A stretch of 59,651 bases of DNA from Monosiga brevicollis MX1 (Eukaryota > Opisthokonta > Choanoflagellata > Craspedida > Salpingoecidae). Every line of letters starts with the position of its first letter. The stretch's first letter is position 1. Location: positions 2,541,254 through 2,600,904 of the forward strand of contig NW_001865040.1 in NCBI RefSeq assembly GCF_000002865.3, given 5' to 3'. The notes below the pieces were generated by a model, which was not told where the DNA came from, did no database searches, and saw nothing but the letters and a program-made list of their open reading frames with translations. Positions 49,883-59,651 of the stretch are shown here, in pieces. Both the position numbers and the translations under genes were made by a program.

Positions 49883-50572
49883 GACTACAAGCATAGACGT
49901 ACGTCCAGTAGCTGCTGGAACGCACTGGAAGATACCAGTCCTGACTGTTGTGATCAACCACTGAAGGATGGTGTCTGATTATTCTTGACGGCGCTCGTCA
50001 AGGAGGCCTGTAGAACATTGTGATTGTGTCCTGCCACCAAAAAATAAGAACGGTCCTGTAGACTGGAGGTAGCATTTTTACTTTGTACCTTACCTGTTTC
50101 TATTTTCTCTGCTTGCTTTGTGAAATGACCACAAACAGATGATATCCTGGAACAACGGGCAGGGCGGGCTTTGCCAAACGTCTGAAGCAGAGCAGTCCAA
50201 CAATCACCTAAAAAGAGCGAAAAACTGCCCCGTCTTCATCCGATATGACATTGACTGATGGCAATGGTGTCTCGATATTGGCGGCTGCGGTACTGCGCGA
50301 GCTGGTGATGATAGGGCGGCCCGCCGCAGGAGAAACGGAGCAAGCGCGAGCACAAATAAGACAAGAAGAGAAGTACAAGAAGCACCATCATCATGCATTA
50401 GACTACAAGCATAGACGTATGTCCAGAAGCTACTGTATCACTGGAAGACACCAGTCCCGGCGATGTTGCTCGATTATTCTTCACAGCGAGGAAGCATGTC
50501 GAACATCGTGGTCGTTCCTGCCATCGAGATATAAGTACGGTCCTGTAGACCAAGGGAGTGGCATTTTGAGCT
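49883..50572 (+). repeat. duplicated ~180-base segment (49883-50079 and 50401-50572)
   Basis: Both copies begin GACTACAAGCATAGACGTA and end near ACGGTCCTGTAGAC. Short open readings (TTSIDVCPEATVSLEDTSPG in the right copy) suggest a former exon, but the left copy is disrupted and no family is recognised. Confidence 0.6.
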
Positions 50573-50759
50573 TCATCGGGGGCGCTGAGTGTCAAAGCCA
50601 GCATGCAGGTAGGACGGCACGCAACGTCTATGGCCGTACCCAGCTTGGTCACAGTGAAACTCGGGTGCTTGATGGCTGCGTGCCAAGCTGCGGGTCACTG
50701 CCAAAAAAAAAGACGGGTGTAGTGTGAGATCGGGGGTTTTTTTTTCGCTCCAACTCTTG

Positions 50760-51080
50760 TGCCACATCGAAACAGGCTGTCCGCGGCAGCGACTATCTCT
50801 TCAAACCCACAGATTGGCAGTGTGCCAATGCGGTACCGTCAATTGGCAATGTCGTTCACGATGCAGCATTTGTCAGTGGCCTCGGGAAGGCAAAGTGGAA
50901 ATGCGCGAAGGGTACATTTCCCGGTCTCTCTCTGCTTGTGCTGACCTGTCGCATGTGCACGAGGTGAGTCAATTGACGCTCCTTTTGCCTGACGCTATTG
51001 CGTCCTTGCTGGCCCAAAGGCCCGACGTATTCCGTTCATCACGACGGGTACATTTGTTTGCGTGCAACCTAGGTGGTTGG
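50760..51080 (+). pseudogene. degraded RanBP2-type zinc-finger exon
   Basis: A reading around 50812-50900 contains CGTVNWQCRSRCSICQWPRE, the second half of a RanBP2-type finger (N then C-x2-C). The first half, DWQCA, lies just upstream in another frame. A one-base loss separates them, so this looks like decay. After a likely donor at about 50964 the frame degenerates. It may have belonged to the broken ankyrin paralogue to its left. Confidence 0.4.
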
Positions 51081-51394
51081 TGAAGAACGGTTTCCAGTTT
51101 CGTTTCGCACGAAAGCAGTCGCATATGGTCGTGTAACGTCTTGTAACAAGGCCAGGATCAGTGAAGGCATGACCTGATTGTGGCCTGCACTACAGCGAGG
51201 TCTTTAAGACAATGCTCGCATCTGCGTTGACCAGACGCACTGGGAGATTACCATGCATGAAAATCGCCACACAGTGCTGGTTAACGACCAGCTTGCCTGT
51301 GTGCTGCTGAATCAAGAAGCAATTTGAAGAGTAGGGATCAACGTGAAGGCAGCCATCGACAATCAATGCCTCGACGATTGTTGAGGCATCAAGG

Positions 51395-51760
51395 CGCACC
51401 GCAACCGTGTGCTGGAAGCAGTGATGAAACTCAGGATTCTGAGAGACCGATGGGCGTCGACAGAGTGCTCGAATGATTGGCTGAACGCCTCATGCTGATG
51501 ATGATGATGATAATGTCACGACACTGCGGCTCGCCCGAGGAGCAGAAACCAAGAGCCAGCGCAATATTCTTTTTTAAAAAACAAAACAAAACAAGAAGGA
51601 CATGAAGCACAGTCATTGCAAGCGCGCCTCGCACTCGTTTGACCAACTTCTCTGCCATGCCCAACTGGCCGGCGAGCGTGATGAGCGATCACGTGGCTGT
51701 TCCTTGACTCTGAAATCGAAGTCATTTCTTCTCGTACTGGTTCGGCCGATACTGTATTCA
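51395..51760. repeat. segment duplicated at 47045-47390 (copy 2)
   Basis: Second copy of the segment described at 47045-47390, again upstream of an ankyrin gene start. The A-rich middle has been replaced by an AAAACAAAAC-type stretch. The remaining 51081-52949 sequence contains no gene I can support, only low-complexity tracts (A20 at 52291-52310, GT repeat at 52319-52340). Confidence 0.65.
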
Positions 51761-52290
51761 GATGCGTCATGTAGCCCGTGACGTGAAGCACGTGTCACAG
51801 TCGAACGTGTCGAACCTATAGAGGGACCTCAGCAGCTATAAGCATTGATTCGCTCTTCCTTTTTGCTCCTGGCAGAGGCATTGAGAAATGCGGGTGCTCT
51901 GCCAGGATCTGGGCTGCGCTTGCTCTGCGGGGATTTGGGCCACGACGGTCGGGCTTTCCGATGAAAGAAATTGGCAAAGACTTCTAGCCATGGCGGTCAT
52001 TGGGAGCGACGAAAAGGGCCAATAACGTTGCTCGTTCCCTTTGGATGCGCGAGGCCATGAGCTTAAAGCTGCTGGAGGGCAGTTAGCCAACGGGCTTGTC
52101 AAGCCATGGCAGTCAACAAGGCAGTACACGTTGTCCGTTGAAGCCCCAATTTTGCAGTGCTTTTGAAGCCGCTTGTCACGGGCGAGCTGTCATGGCTGGC
52201 AACGAGGCAGCTCACGTTCTTCCGAGCGCTTTGGAATTTGCTTGTATAACTGTTGTTGTTTTGACTTTTTCTTTGAAAGTTAAAAGTTTG

Positions 52291-52340
52291 AAAAAAAAAA
52301 AAAAAAAAAAAGAAAGGTTGTGTGTGTGTGTGTGTGTGTG
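52291..52340. repeat. poly(A) followed by (GT)n
   Basis: About 20 A, then AGAAAGGT, then about 11 GT units. It lies upstream of the intact ankyrin-kinase-PARP gene. Confidence 0.85.
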
Positions 52341-52949
52341 ATGTTGGCATTTTTTTCGTTGTGAACCAAGCTTTCCTCTCTCTCTCTTTTTTTTTCATTT
52401 TTTTTTTTTATGGTACCCGAGTTTTAGTACCGAGACCTCTCTCTCTTTGGCTTCTTCTTCTTCTTCTTCTTGTTGGTGTTGCCCTTTTTTGGCAGCGAAC
52501 TCGGTATCGGTATCGGCATCGGCGGGCTGCTTGACGTGTCTTGCGTTGTGTGTGCGTGGTGACTGATTGCTTGTGCTTGGTACGGGACTTTCCTGGTTGG
52601 GGCCTTGCGGCGACGCCTAAACGTTTTGGTTGAAAACACCACTGCCATTTTTTGATTTCAGTGAGGCCACTGATCTCGCCTCGCAGGGCGACAACGTGCG
52701 CTGGGCAACCAAGTACGCAGGCCCTCGCAACTGTCACAGAGAACTGTTGGGCAAAGGTTAGTCGTTTGCTGCACCAGACAGAGGAGAGCAAGACCCGCTG
52801 ACCGGTTGCCGTTTTGAAGACTGCGCGCGCCTGTCGAATCCCACTCGGAATTTTGGGCTGTCAGACGAGTTGTACTTCGATGGGGCTCATGACATGAGTG
52901 GTGGATGGAGAAGCAAGAAATCGGTTTGAATCGAGAGCTACCGTTTACC

Positions 52950-53329
52950 ATGAGTGATGATGATGATGGAGAGCAGCTGTGGTGTGCGTGTAAATCATCA
53001 GATCCACAGGAGGCGCTGCAGCTGTTGACCAGCTGGGACCAACAACGTATACGAGATGCTGCCCAATACGAAGATGTTGTGGTACGTATACTGCTTGGTA
53101 CGATATTGTGTGATATTGGTTGCACTGAATGGGGTTATGGTCTCACACTGCATGTTTGCATTATCTTACAGCATGGCCATCCACCATTGCACTGGGCCTG
53201 CCGTAAGGGTCATGTCAAGGTGGTAGAGATGCTGTTGAAGCACGGTGTTGATGCTGAAGCCAGGAACGACGTCAGTACAGTACCTCCCTCTTCCCCCTTT
53301 ACCCCCCTATGATGGTGCACCTGTACCAC

Positions 53330-53365
<36 letters not shown>

Positions 53366-56300
53366 CCGATGCTGATGCTGTACGTCATCATCCCACAGGA
53401 CGGCCATACACCACTGCACTGGGCCTGCCGTAGCAGTCATGTCAAGGTGGTGGAGATGCTGTTGAAGTACGGTGTTGATACTGAAGCCAAGAACGACGTC
53501 AGTACAGTACCTCCCTCTGTCCACCTTTACCCCCTTATGGTGGTGCACCTGTGCCGCATAATGACGATGATGATGATGCTGATGCTGGTGCTGAACGTCA
53601 TGCTGATGCATCATCCCACAGTTTGACTTTTCACCACTGCACTATGCCTGCCGTAGCGGCCATGTCAAGGTGGTGGGGATGCTGTTGAAGCATGGTGCAG
53701 ATGCTAAAGCCAAGGACTGGGTCAGTACAGTACCTCCCTCTTCCCCCCTTCACCCCTCTGGCTGCTGCTCCCGCTGCTCGTCGCCTTCGTCCCCACCCCT
53801 CCTCTCCTCTACACCCATGCTCGTCCTTTCTGGCTCTGGCTCCTTGCGGCACACGCGCCGTTTCTTTGTTTTTCTCCAAACGCGCCTCCTTTCGGACCCT
53901 GGTTTGGTTCCTGCCCACACCATTTGTACAATGCCCTTGCGTTTGGTGGCACTGACACACTCTGAAGCTTTGTCACACCGCTCAACTGAACTCTCGTGTG
54001 GTTCCCCACCTCACACGCTCTAACCGTCTTGCTTTGGCCGTGTTCTCAGACCTTTCAGACGCCCCTTGCTTGGGGATATCAATGCGGGCATGGCGACAAG
54101 CTGGAGCCCGTGTTTGCTGCTCACGAGGCTCGCTTGACACAACCACCCGCACCCCTTGCTCCGCCTGCGCCCGTCGCTCCGCCCACGCCAGCACCGCCTT
54201 CCGCCTGGCTACCGCCTCTGCCCACCACCCCCACCCTCGAGGTGAGCCTGCTCCCCCATCTTGTTTTCCCAATGCATTGACCACCCCAATCCCCACGGCC
54301 TTACCCAACCTAATCACGATCATTGACACCACACAACCCTCTATTAGACCACGGCCTCTGTTGTCGTGGCGGTGGACAAGTGGCTCAAGCTGATTCTGCC
54401 CGAGCGCACCACCACCCATACTCTCCCCCACCTCGATGCCTTTATCAGTGGTGCCGCCAAACAAAACCCCAATCTTGCAACGATGGTTGCTTCAATCCGA
54501 AAAACCATCGATGAAGCTCGACCAGATTTTCCCGCCATGGACTGGGCTGCCTTTCAGACGGCCATTACCCAGGCCCTCAACGCACTTGACCAGGCCCTGG
54601 AAGCGCCCGAAGCGTTAAGCAACCGCTTGGAGCATTTGGACCCCAACACAGACAACCTAGAAACAGTGCTGCAAGAGCTGCACGATGTCACTGCTGGGCT
54701 TGAGCTGCAGCCAGCTTTTCTTGAGCTTCAGACCGTGCTGGCAGCATGCCCCGCTCCATCCACCACGCCAGTGATCGCGCCTAAAACGCCACCCACCGAC
54801 CTGGCGGCGGCCCTGAGCAAAGTCATCGCCCTGAGCGGCGTGGAACCCAAGCGTCAAGAGCTGCTCACCAGCACCAACAGCAACCTCAAGAGCCTGGTGC
54901 TGGCCTTGATTGATGCCCTGGGTGCCGTGGCAAGAGCGGGAACCACAGACACCGATACGATCCTTCGCGTGGAAACGCTACGGCAATGCGCGCAATGCGT
55001 GGATGCAAGTGCACCACCACCAGCCGAGGCATTGCCCGAGGCCTGGGAGAAGCTATGCCAAGCTCACGAGAAGCTGAGCCTGCTCGAGCAAAATTGTCTC
55101 GAACAAATTGCTCAGTGGCAACCCCCTCTAGACTTCGAGCATCAGGATTGGTACTTGGCGTTTGTGCACCACGAGTCGCAAGCTCTGTTGCAGCAATTGC
55201 AAGACATAATCGATTGGCAAGCCACGACGCTCTCCGTATTGACCTCGTGCATGAGTCACGTGGACAGCTTGACTCAAGACGTTGATGATGAATCGGTTGC
55301 TGCTCACGAGGAACTGACAAAACTACAGGCCGAGATTCAAGGATTTCACACGGCTTTACAACATCTGCCTGAAGACGTGCACTCAAGCCTCGAACACAAG
55401 CTCCGAGAGAAGAAGGAACGGCTGGATGCCTTGCGACACCAATTATCAGATCAGCCACACGTGGACCACGTCGCAGAGCTCGCCCAGCTGCTGCACCAAC
55501 ACCTCCCAGCGCTGCTGGTCTTTCTGCACCCTGAACAAAGCACGCTGGGAACACGGCTCCATACTGTGCTTGGGCCCGACCTTCCGGCCAGCCTGATCTT
55601 GGAGGCCATGACCGAAGTAGACCAGGGTTTGACGCTCTCCAGCCTGGGCCAGCTGTCTCTCCAATACAACCAGAATCACAAGGTGTACAAAGCCCGCGCC
55701 GCGCTACCGAATCTTCCTGAGCAAGATTTGGCCGTCAAGGAGTATGCATTTGCTCGGCAACACAAACAGGATCAGTGCCGTACATTCCTGCGTGAGCTTC
55801 GCGCCATGCGCCAGCTTGTGCACCCACACATCATCCCGGTCCTTGGCGCGCTTGTGGACGTGCACAGTGGCCACCCAAGCGCCTACTTGGTGCAGCCGTG
55901 GTGTACGCAAGGAGATCTGCAGCAGTGGCTCGGCAAGGCTCGCCACATTGCCACCTCGACCGTGGTTGCGGGTCTGATGACCCAGCTGCGCACGGCCCTG
56001 GCGTTTATGCATAGCAAGGGCCTGGTGCACCGGGATATCAAGCTGAGCAACGTCATGCTGGATGGCGAGGAGGACCAACCTGTTGTGCGGCTCGGTGATT
56101 TCGACATTGCCAAGGCCTCCGCTGAAGCCACCATGCTACCATGCACGGCCACTGCATCGTCGGGCACGGCGGGCTATGTGGCACCGGAGGTGCTATTTGG
56201 AATGGGTCGTGTAGGTGCACGACCGGCACAGGATGCCTTTTCCTTTGGCTGTGTGCTATACAACACGTACATGTTTCCACAGACGGTGCCACCTGCTCAC

Positions 56301-57516
56301 CCACGAGTTGATGAGGTTGTGGATCGATGCAGCTGGAGCATACGAGCAGGAGAGTCTGACTGCGACTTTCCGCACTTGGCGACTGAGGTGAGCGATAGTG
56401 CGATACCTATTGACCCCACAACGAAGAACCAACCGCGCCTCTCGTGTGGAAACTCATTTTGGTTTCTCTGATGCAGATGTGCGATTCGTCGAGTGATTTG
56501 TACAAGGAAACGCGGGCTTTGCTTGCAACAGATCCAAAGCAACGGCCAAGCCTTTTCAGCGCCCGGAACATCACGCAGCAGCCTGCCTTGGCCCAAGTCG
56601 GGCCAGCCATTGATGTCTTGCGCGATGCGCCCGAGCTCATGTCAGAGGTGCGTTGCTTGTTAACTTTTTGGTTCTTCCGCAAGTCGTCTGATTTGAATCT
56701 ACTGGATGGCTAGGTGGGTGAGCTACTGAAGCAGCTGAACATCGATGGGCGGGGACCAGCGAATATCGCAGTGCAACGAGTGGAGCGCGTGCACAACCCC
56801 GTGCTGTGGGAGCGCTACAGCGCCAAGCGACGCGAGATGTTGCATCGTATCAAAAATCAAGTGCACTATGATCAACTCCAAACGGCCACATCAGATGCGC
56901 CCTCGGGCTCTCCAGCTCTGCTTTGCGATACATCCTGTCAAGAGCGTCTGTTGCTCCACGGCATCGCCCCTGACACAATGTTGCGTGACAAGATTGTGCG
57001 CCTGGGCCTTGACTATCGCTTTGCCGGCAGTAGCGCTGGTCACCGATTCGGTCTTGGCGTTTACTTGGCCGACCATCCCGGCAAGGTAGGGCAGCACTGG
57101 CTGAGGGCTGTCAATCTCACCTGTTTACCCAAGTGCTGTGGTGCTGACGCAATGTGCTGACATGATTTCAGAGTCATCAGTATGCCGGTGCCGGACCCAA
57201 CGGCGAACGAATGCTTGTCATCACGCGAGCACTCCTGGGCCATGCCCATGCCCATCCATCACCTCCCTCTGGGGCGCTGGCGCCACCGCTCCTGCCCGAT
57301 GCGCCCAACAACGAGCGGTGCGTTGGGCAAAATTGACCATCTGTTGCATGTTGTCTCTGTCCGCCTCCTGATCTGACTGTTATGTTGCGCCGGCCATTTT
57401 ACTTTTGCAGGTATGACTCGGTTGTCGCGACACCCTCTGGGCAGTTCCATGAGGTGATTGTGTTTGAGAATGCCCAAATCTATCCGGAGCTGGTTGTATA
57501 CTACACGGCCAAATAG
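52950..57516 (+). CDS. ankyrin-kinase-PARP fusion protein, 1151 residues
   Basis: Ten exons splice in frame: 52950-53081, 53173-53271, 53399-53497, 53622-53720, 54050-54241, 54348-56387, 56477-56647, 56714-57085, 57172-57317, 57411-57516. Residues 45-143 form three 33-residue ankyrin repeats, one per exon. Residues about 155-205 are Pro-rich. Residues about 210-640 are mostly helical and unassigned. A protein kinase follows at about 645-920: AVK Lys671, HRDIKLSNVML with Asp770, DFD at 791-793 in place of DFG, GTAGYVAPEV; the glycine loop lacks its usual glycines. The PARP-type transferase (about 955-1150) has RVHNPVLWERYSAKRREM, LLLHGI (His1026), FGLGVYLADHPGK (Tyr1061) and FHEVIVFENAQIYPE (Glu1131), so the H-Y-E triad appears complete. 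No break was seen. Expected action is phosphorylation and ADP-ribosylation of ankyrin-bound targets; this is inference. Alternatively the ankyrin exons could belong to a separate transcript. Confidence 0.82.
53330..53365. repeat. (GAT)n in an ankyrin intron
   Basis: About 12 GAT/ATG triplets inside the intron between ankyrin exons 2 and 3. Shorter GAT/GCT triplet runs occur in the next intron (53562-53590) and in the paralogue intron at 48243-48275, so triplet expansion is a family feature of these introns. Confidence 0.85.
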
Positions 57517-57930
57517 GATGAGCCGGACCAGGTGCTAGTTTGTTGTGAGCGGCAAATCCTTTGTTCAGTTGCTTTTCCACACAATCTGCGTTATCGACCA
57601 TGCATGGTCTTCCCACAGGAGCCCCTATGGAGCTGACATGACTTCATCCCCTGACTAACATACACACCTCGACGTACTGAGGCGTGCTTTCCCTCTAGGG
57701 GGCACATGCGTCGACCCGTGTGCTTCGTGTACTTTGCAATGTCTTGGCAGACAGCCTTGTGTAATAAGCTTGTATACGGTTTTTCGTTGTTGTTTGTTTG
57801 TTTGTTGTGGCACCTTTGGCTGGCACGGGTTGCACTTTCCCTGAGCGTCTGTGTAGCCATTCTAAGGATGCACCTGGTCTGCTCAATGTGAATGCTTGCC
57901 GGCCGCAGCTGGTTCAATTGACCTCGAGAC
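57517..57930 (+). repeat. downstream flank of the intact PARP gene (pairs with 46636-47035)
   Basis: No gene recognised. It shares ordered blocks with the left flank copy, showing that both derive from the same duplicated unit. A TGA ends the helicase frame upstream at about 57928. Confidence 0.55.
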
Positions 57931-59651
57931 ACCACCATATCTCTCAAACCTCTTTCAAAACGCCTTCTCAACACGACCCGCTTCCTCGCAAACCCAAAAC
58001 TGCTGCCCCTGAACGAACAGCACATCTTTCGATACATGGACCAGGAAATCAGCACGCTGATATTCATGTATTTGCTGCTGTGCAAGCCTCTGAAGCACAT
58101 GCTGAGCAGCTGGCTGCAAAAGCGGGGCAGCCTGAAAACCCCCGACGACGAGAATGGCATTCACAATGCCGAGCAGGACGACGAAGATTTCCTCGACGAC
58201 GAGCTGGATGAAGACCACATGAGCCACGACGAGACGATGACTCTGCGACGCGAGGTCCAGGACGCTCGAAACCACTACAACAACAGCCACCTGCTCTTCA
58301 ATATTGCGCCCCATGTAGGCGATGGTCAGCCCAGCCACCATCTATGCGGCATTTCGTCGACAAATGATCACGTACCTGCATCGGCCAACGCTGGGGGTGG
58401 CCACGTGGCGACACGCCGCAACCTTCTGGATGACGACGTTTGTGATTAACCGACTGTCGGCCGAGACGACCGGCGCCCTGGGCAGCCTGATCCACACTCA
58501 AGCTCAACACTCTGGGGACACGGCCCAGCGGGCCTATGCACGCACAGCCAGTGACCACGTGCAAACCAAAATGTCGTCGCGATTGATGCATCAAGTGGCC
58601 TCGCAAAAATGGCATGCTTTGTTTGGACTAGATCGCAAGCGCAGCATAGCCGAGTTGACCGCGAACCAAGAAGCATTGGAAGCTCGCTATCCCATCAGCT
58701 GGAACCCGGTGACTGACCTCTCACCCGAGGCAAACGGGCGTATCATCATGAACACGAGGGCCGAGCATGACGTACCCTACATGACCCAGCTGGCCAAGCA
58801 GGCGAGCATCTCGTGGGGCCACAGTTTCAACAGCCAAGAACAGTTGGACCTGGCCGCGGCCATTGACCAGCACCGGCCGGAGGATGGATGGCTGATTGTT
58901 GTTGCACCGACAGGCATGGGCAAAACATTTTGTACCCTGCCCAAGCTGGGCTGTCGCCCGCATGCCGGTACGGTGCTGTGGATTGTGCCGTTTGTGGCCG
59001 TGGCCAACGATTTATTGCGGCGATTTCAAGGCGCAGGTCACAGTGCCCAGCGATGGCTTGGTCCCTCTACACAGGTGGCAGATGGCCTGGACGTGCTCAT
59101 CGTTACGACCGACATGTTTGTCCGCGTGGGATCTGAATCCCTACACGGGAAGGTCTGCTTTCAGCACATCCGCACCGTGGTGATGGACGAGGCGCACACG
59201 CTCATATCGGATGCCAGCTACCGAGATGTGATGGACGAAGTCGCAGCCAGTGTGGGCTCTGGCGGATGGACCAACATCAAACGCGTGGCGTTGACGGGCA
59301 CACTTTGCATCGGGGACCAGGAGCATCTGTTTCGAAAGCTGGGTCAGCAAGTCGGGGGCAAGGTGTACCGTCTGGAGACGATGCGTCGCGATCTGCAGCT
59401 GCGTGTGCTTCACGGAAACCAGCCAAACTTTTTGTCGCATGTGCAAGCCATTGTGGACACGCGGGTGATGCGTCAGGCGAATGGGGAGCGTGTGCACATG
59501 ATGGTCTTTTGTGACACCGTGAACGAGGTGAAGCTGCTGTGTGACCAGCTGCACGCATACGGCTACATGGCCTTGCCCTACTACACCGACCTGGAGGAGA
59601 AGGTGCAAAAGGACCATGTGGCACGGTGGCAACGGGGTGAATGCGACGTCA
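57929..59651 (+). CDS. RecQ-like DEAH helicase with upstream recombinase-like region (runs off the window)
   Basis: From about 58319 to the right edge one frame is open. It begins ATIYAAFRRQMITYLHRPTL, continues ATWRHAATFW and QAQHSGDTAQRAYAR (58490-58540), then KWHALFGLD. A helicase core follows: APTGMGKT (58896-58925), VPFVAVANDLLRRF (motif Ia-like), VVMDEAHTLI (about 59180), ALTGTL (about 59290), MMVFCDTVNEVKLLCDQL (about 59500). The R-H pair and the H..T..YAR box recall the C-terminal boxes of tyrosine recombinases. I recall fungal RecQ-like, often subtelomeric, helicases with a similar arrangement. The segment 57929-58318 (EISTLIFMYLLLCKPLKHML, then an acidic stretch) resembles their N-terminal part but is in another frame, so either a short intron or a frameshift lies near 58315. 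The first ATG of that part is 58036. Confidence 0.7.

Noticed and set aside
51836-52129. 97-residue minus-strand open frame upstream of the ankyrin-kinase-PARP gene
   Set aside because: No motif or parallel copy found; insufficient support for a gene.
54886-55554. 222-residue minus-strand open frame
   Set aside because: Antisense to the helical region of the ankyrin-kinase-PARP gene, with no family features.

Overview
The window is intron-rich, gene-dense nuclear DNA from a unicellular relative of animals, most likely a choanoflagellate such as Monosiga. This is inferred from many short GT-AG introns, genes packed on both strands, a full-length SOS-type Ras exchange factor with a Grb2-type PxxPxR tail, a decayed receptor tyrosine kinase, and flagellar/centriolar genes (RSPH9, CCDC61). 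No bacterial operon structure, CRISPR array or rRNA was seen.

The left two thirds (about 1-40.4 kb) is ordinary host sequence: mitochondrial IF2 (+), a P4 lipid flippase (-), SOS (+), a tiny SVIP homologue (-), a TPR-SH3 adaptor (+), DPH6 fused to RidA-like domains (-), SEC23 (-), RSPH9 (+), OPA3 (+), CCDC61 (-), an RRM-TatD fusion (-) and an intronless M20 amidohydrolase (+). Neighbours are often divergent or convergent with gaps of a few hundred bases. Several divergent promoters carry purine/pyrimidine microsatellites.

The right third (about 40.4-59.65 kb) is an accessory zone. It holds a decayed receptor tyrosine kinase, a fragment resembling a helicase P-loop, a broken Ty1/copia fossil, and a decaying tandem family of ankyrin/PARP genes. 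One member of that family looks whole: a ten-exon gene (52950-57516) whose conceptual 1151-residue product joins three ankyrin repeats, a proline-rich linker, a long helical region, a protein kinase and a PARP-type ADP-ribosyltransferase with an apparent H-Y-E triad. To its left lie the 3' end of a second copy and a broken third copy in which ankyrin exons have been duplicated as exon+intron cassettes, one with an exact 198-base period (99-base exon plus 99-base intron). The window ends inside a DEAH-box, RecQ-like helicase. A region just upstream in the same frame resembles the C-terminal boxes of tyrosine recombinases, so it may be a mobile or subtelomeric helicase.

The most interesting items are the ANK-kinase-PARP fusion and its cassette-duplicating relatives, the recombinase-like/helicase gene at the right edge, the RRM-TatD fusion, and the likely laterally acquired M20 hydrolase. 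All gene models were spliced by eye; no alignment or database search was run.
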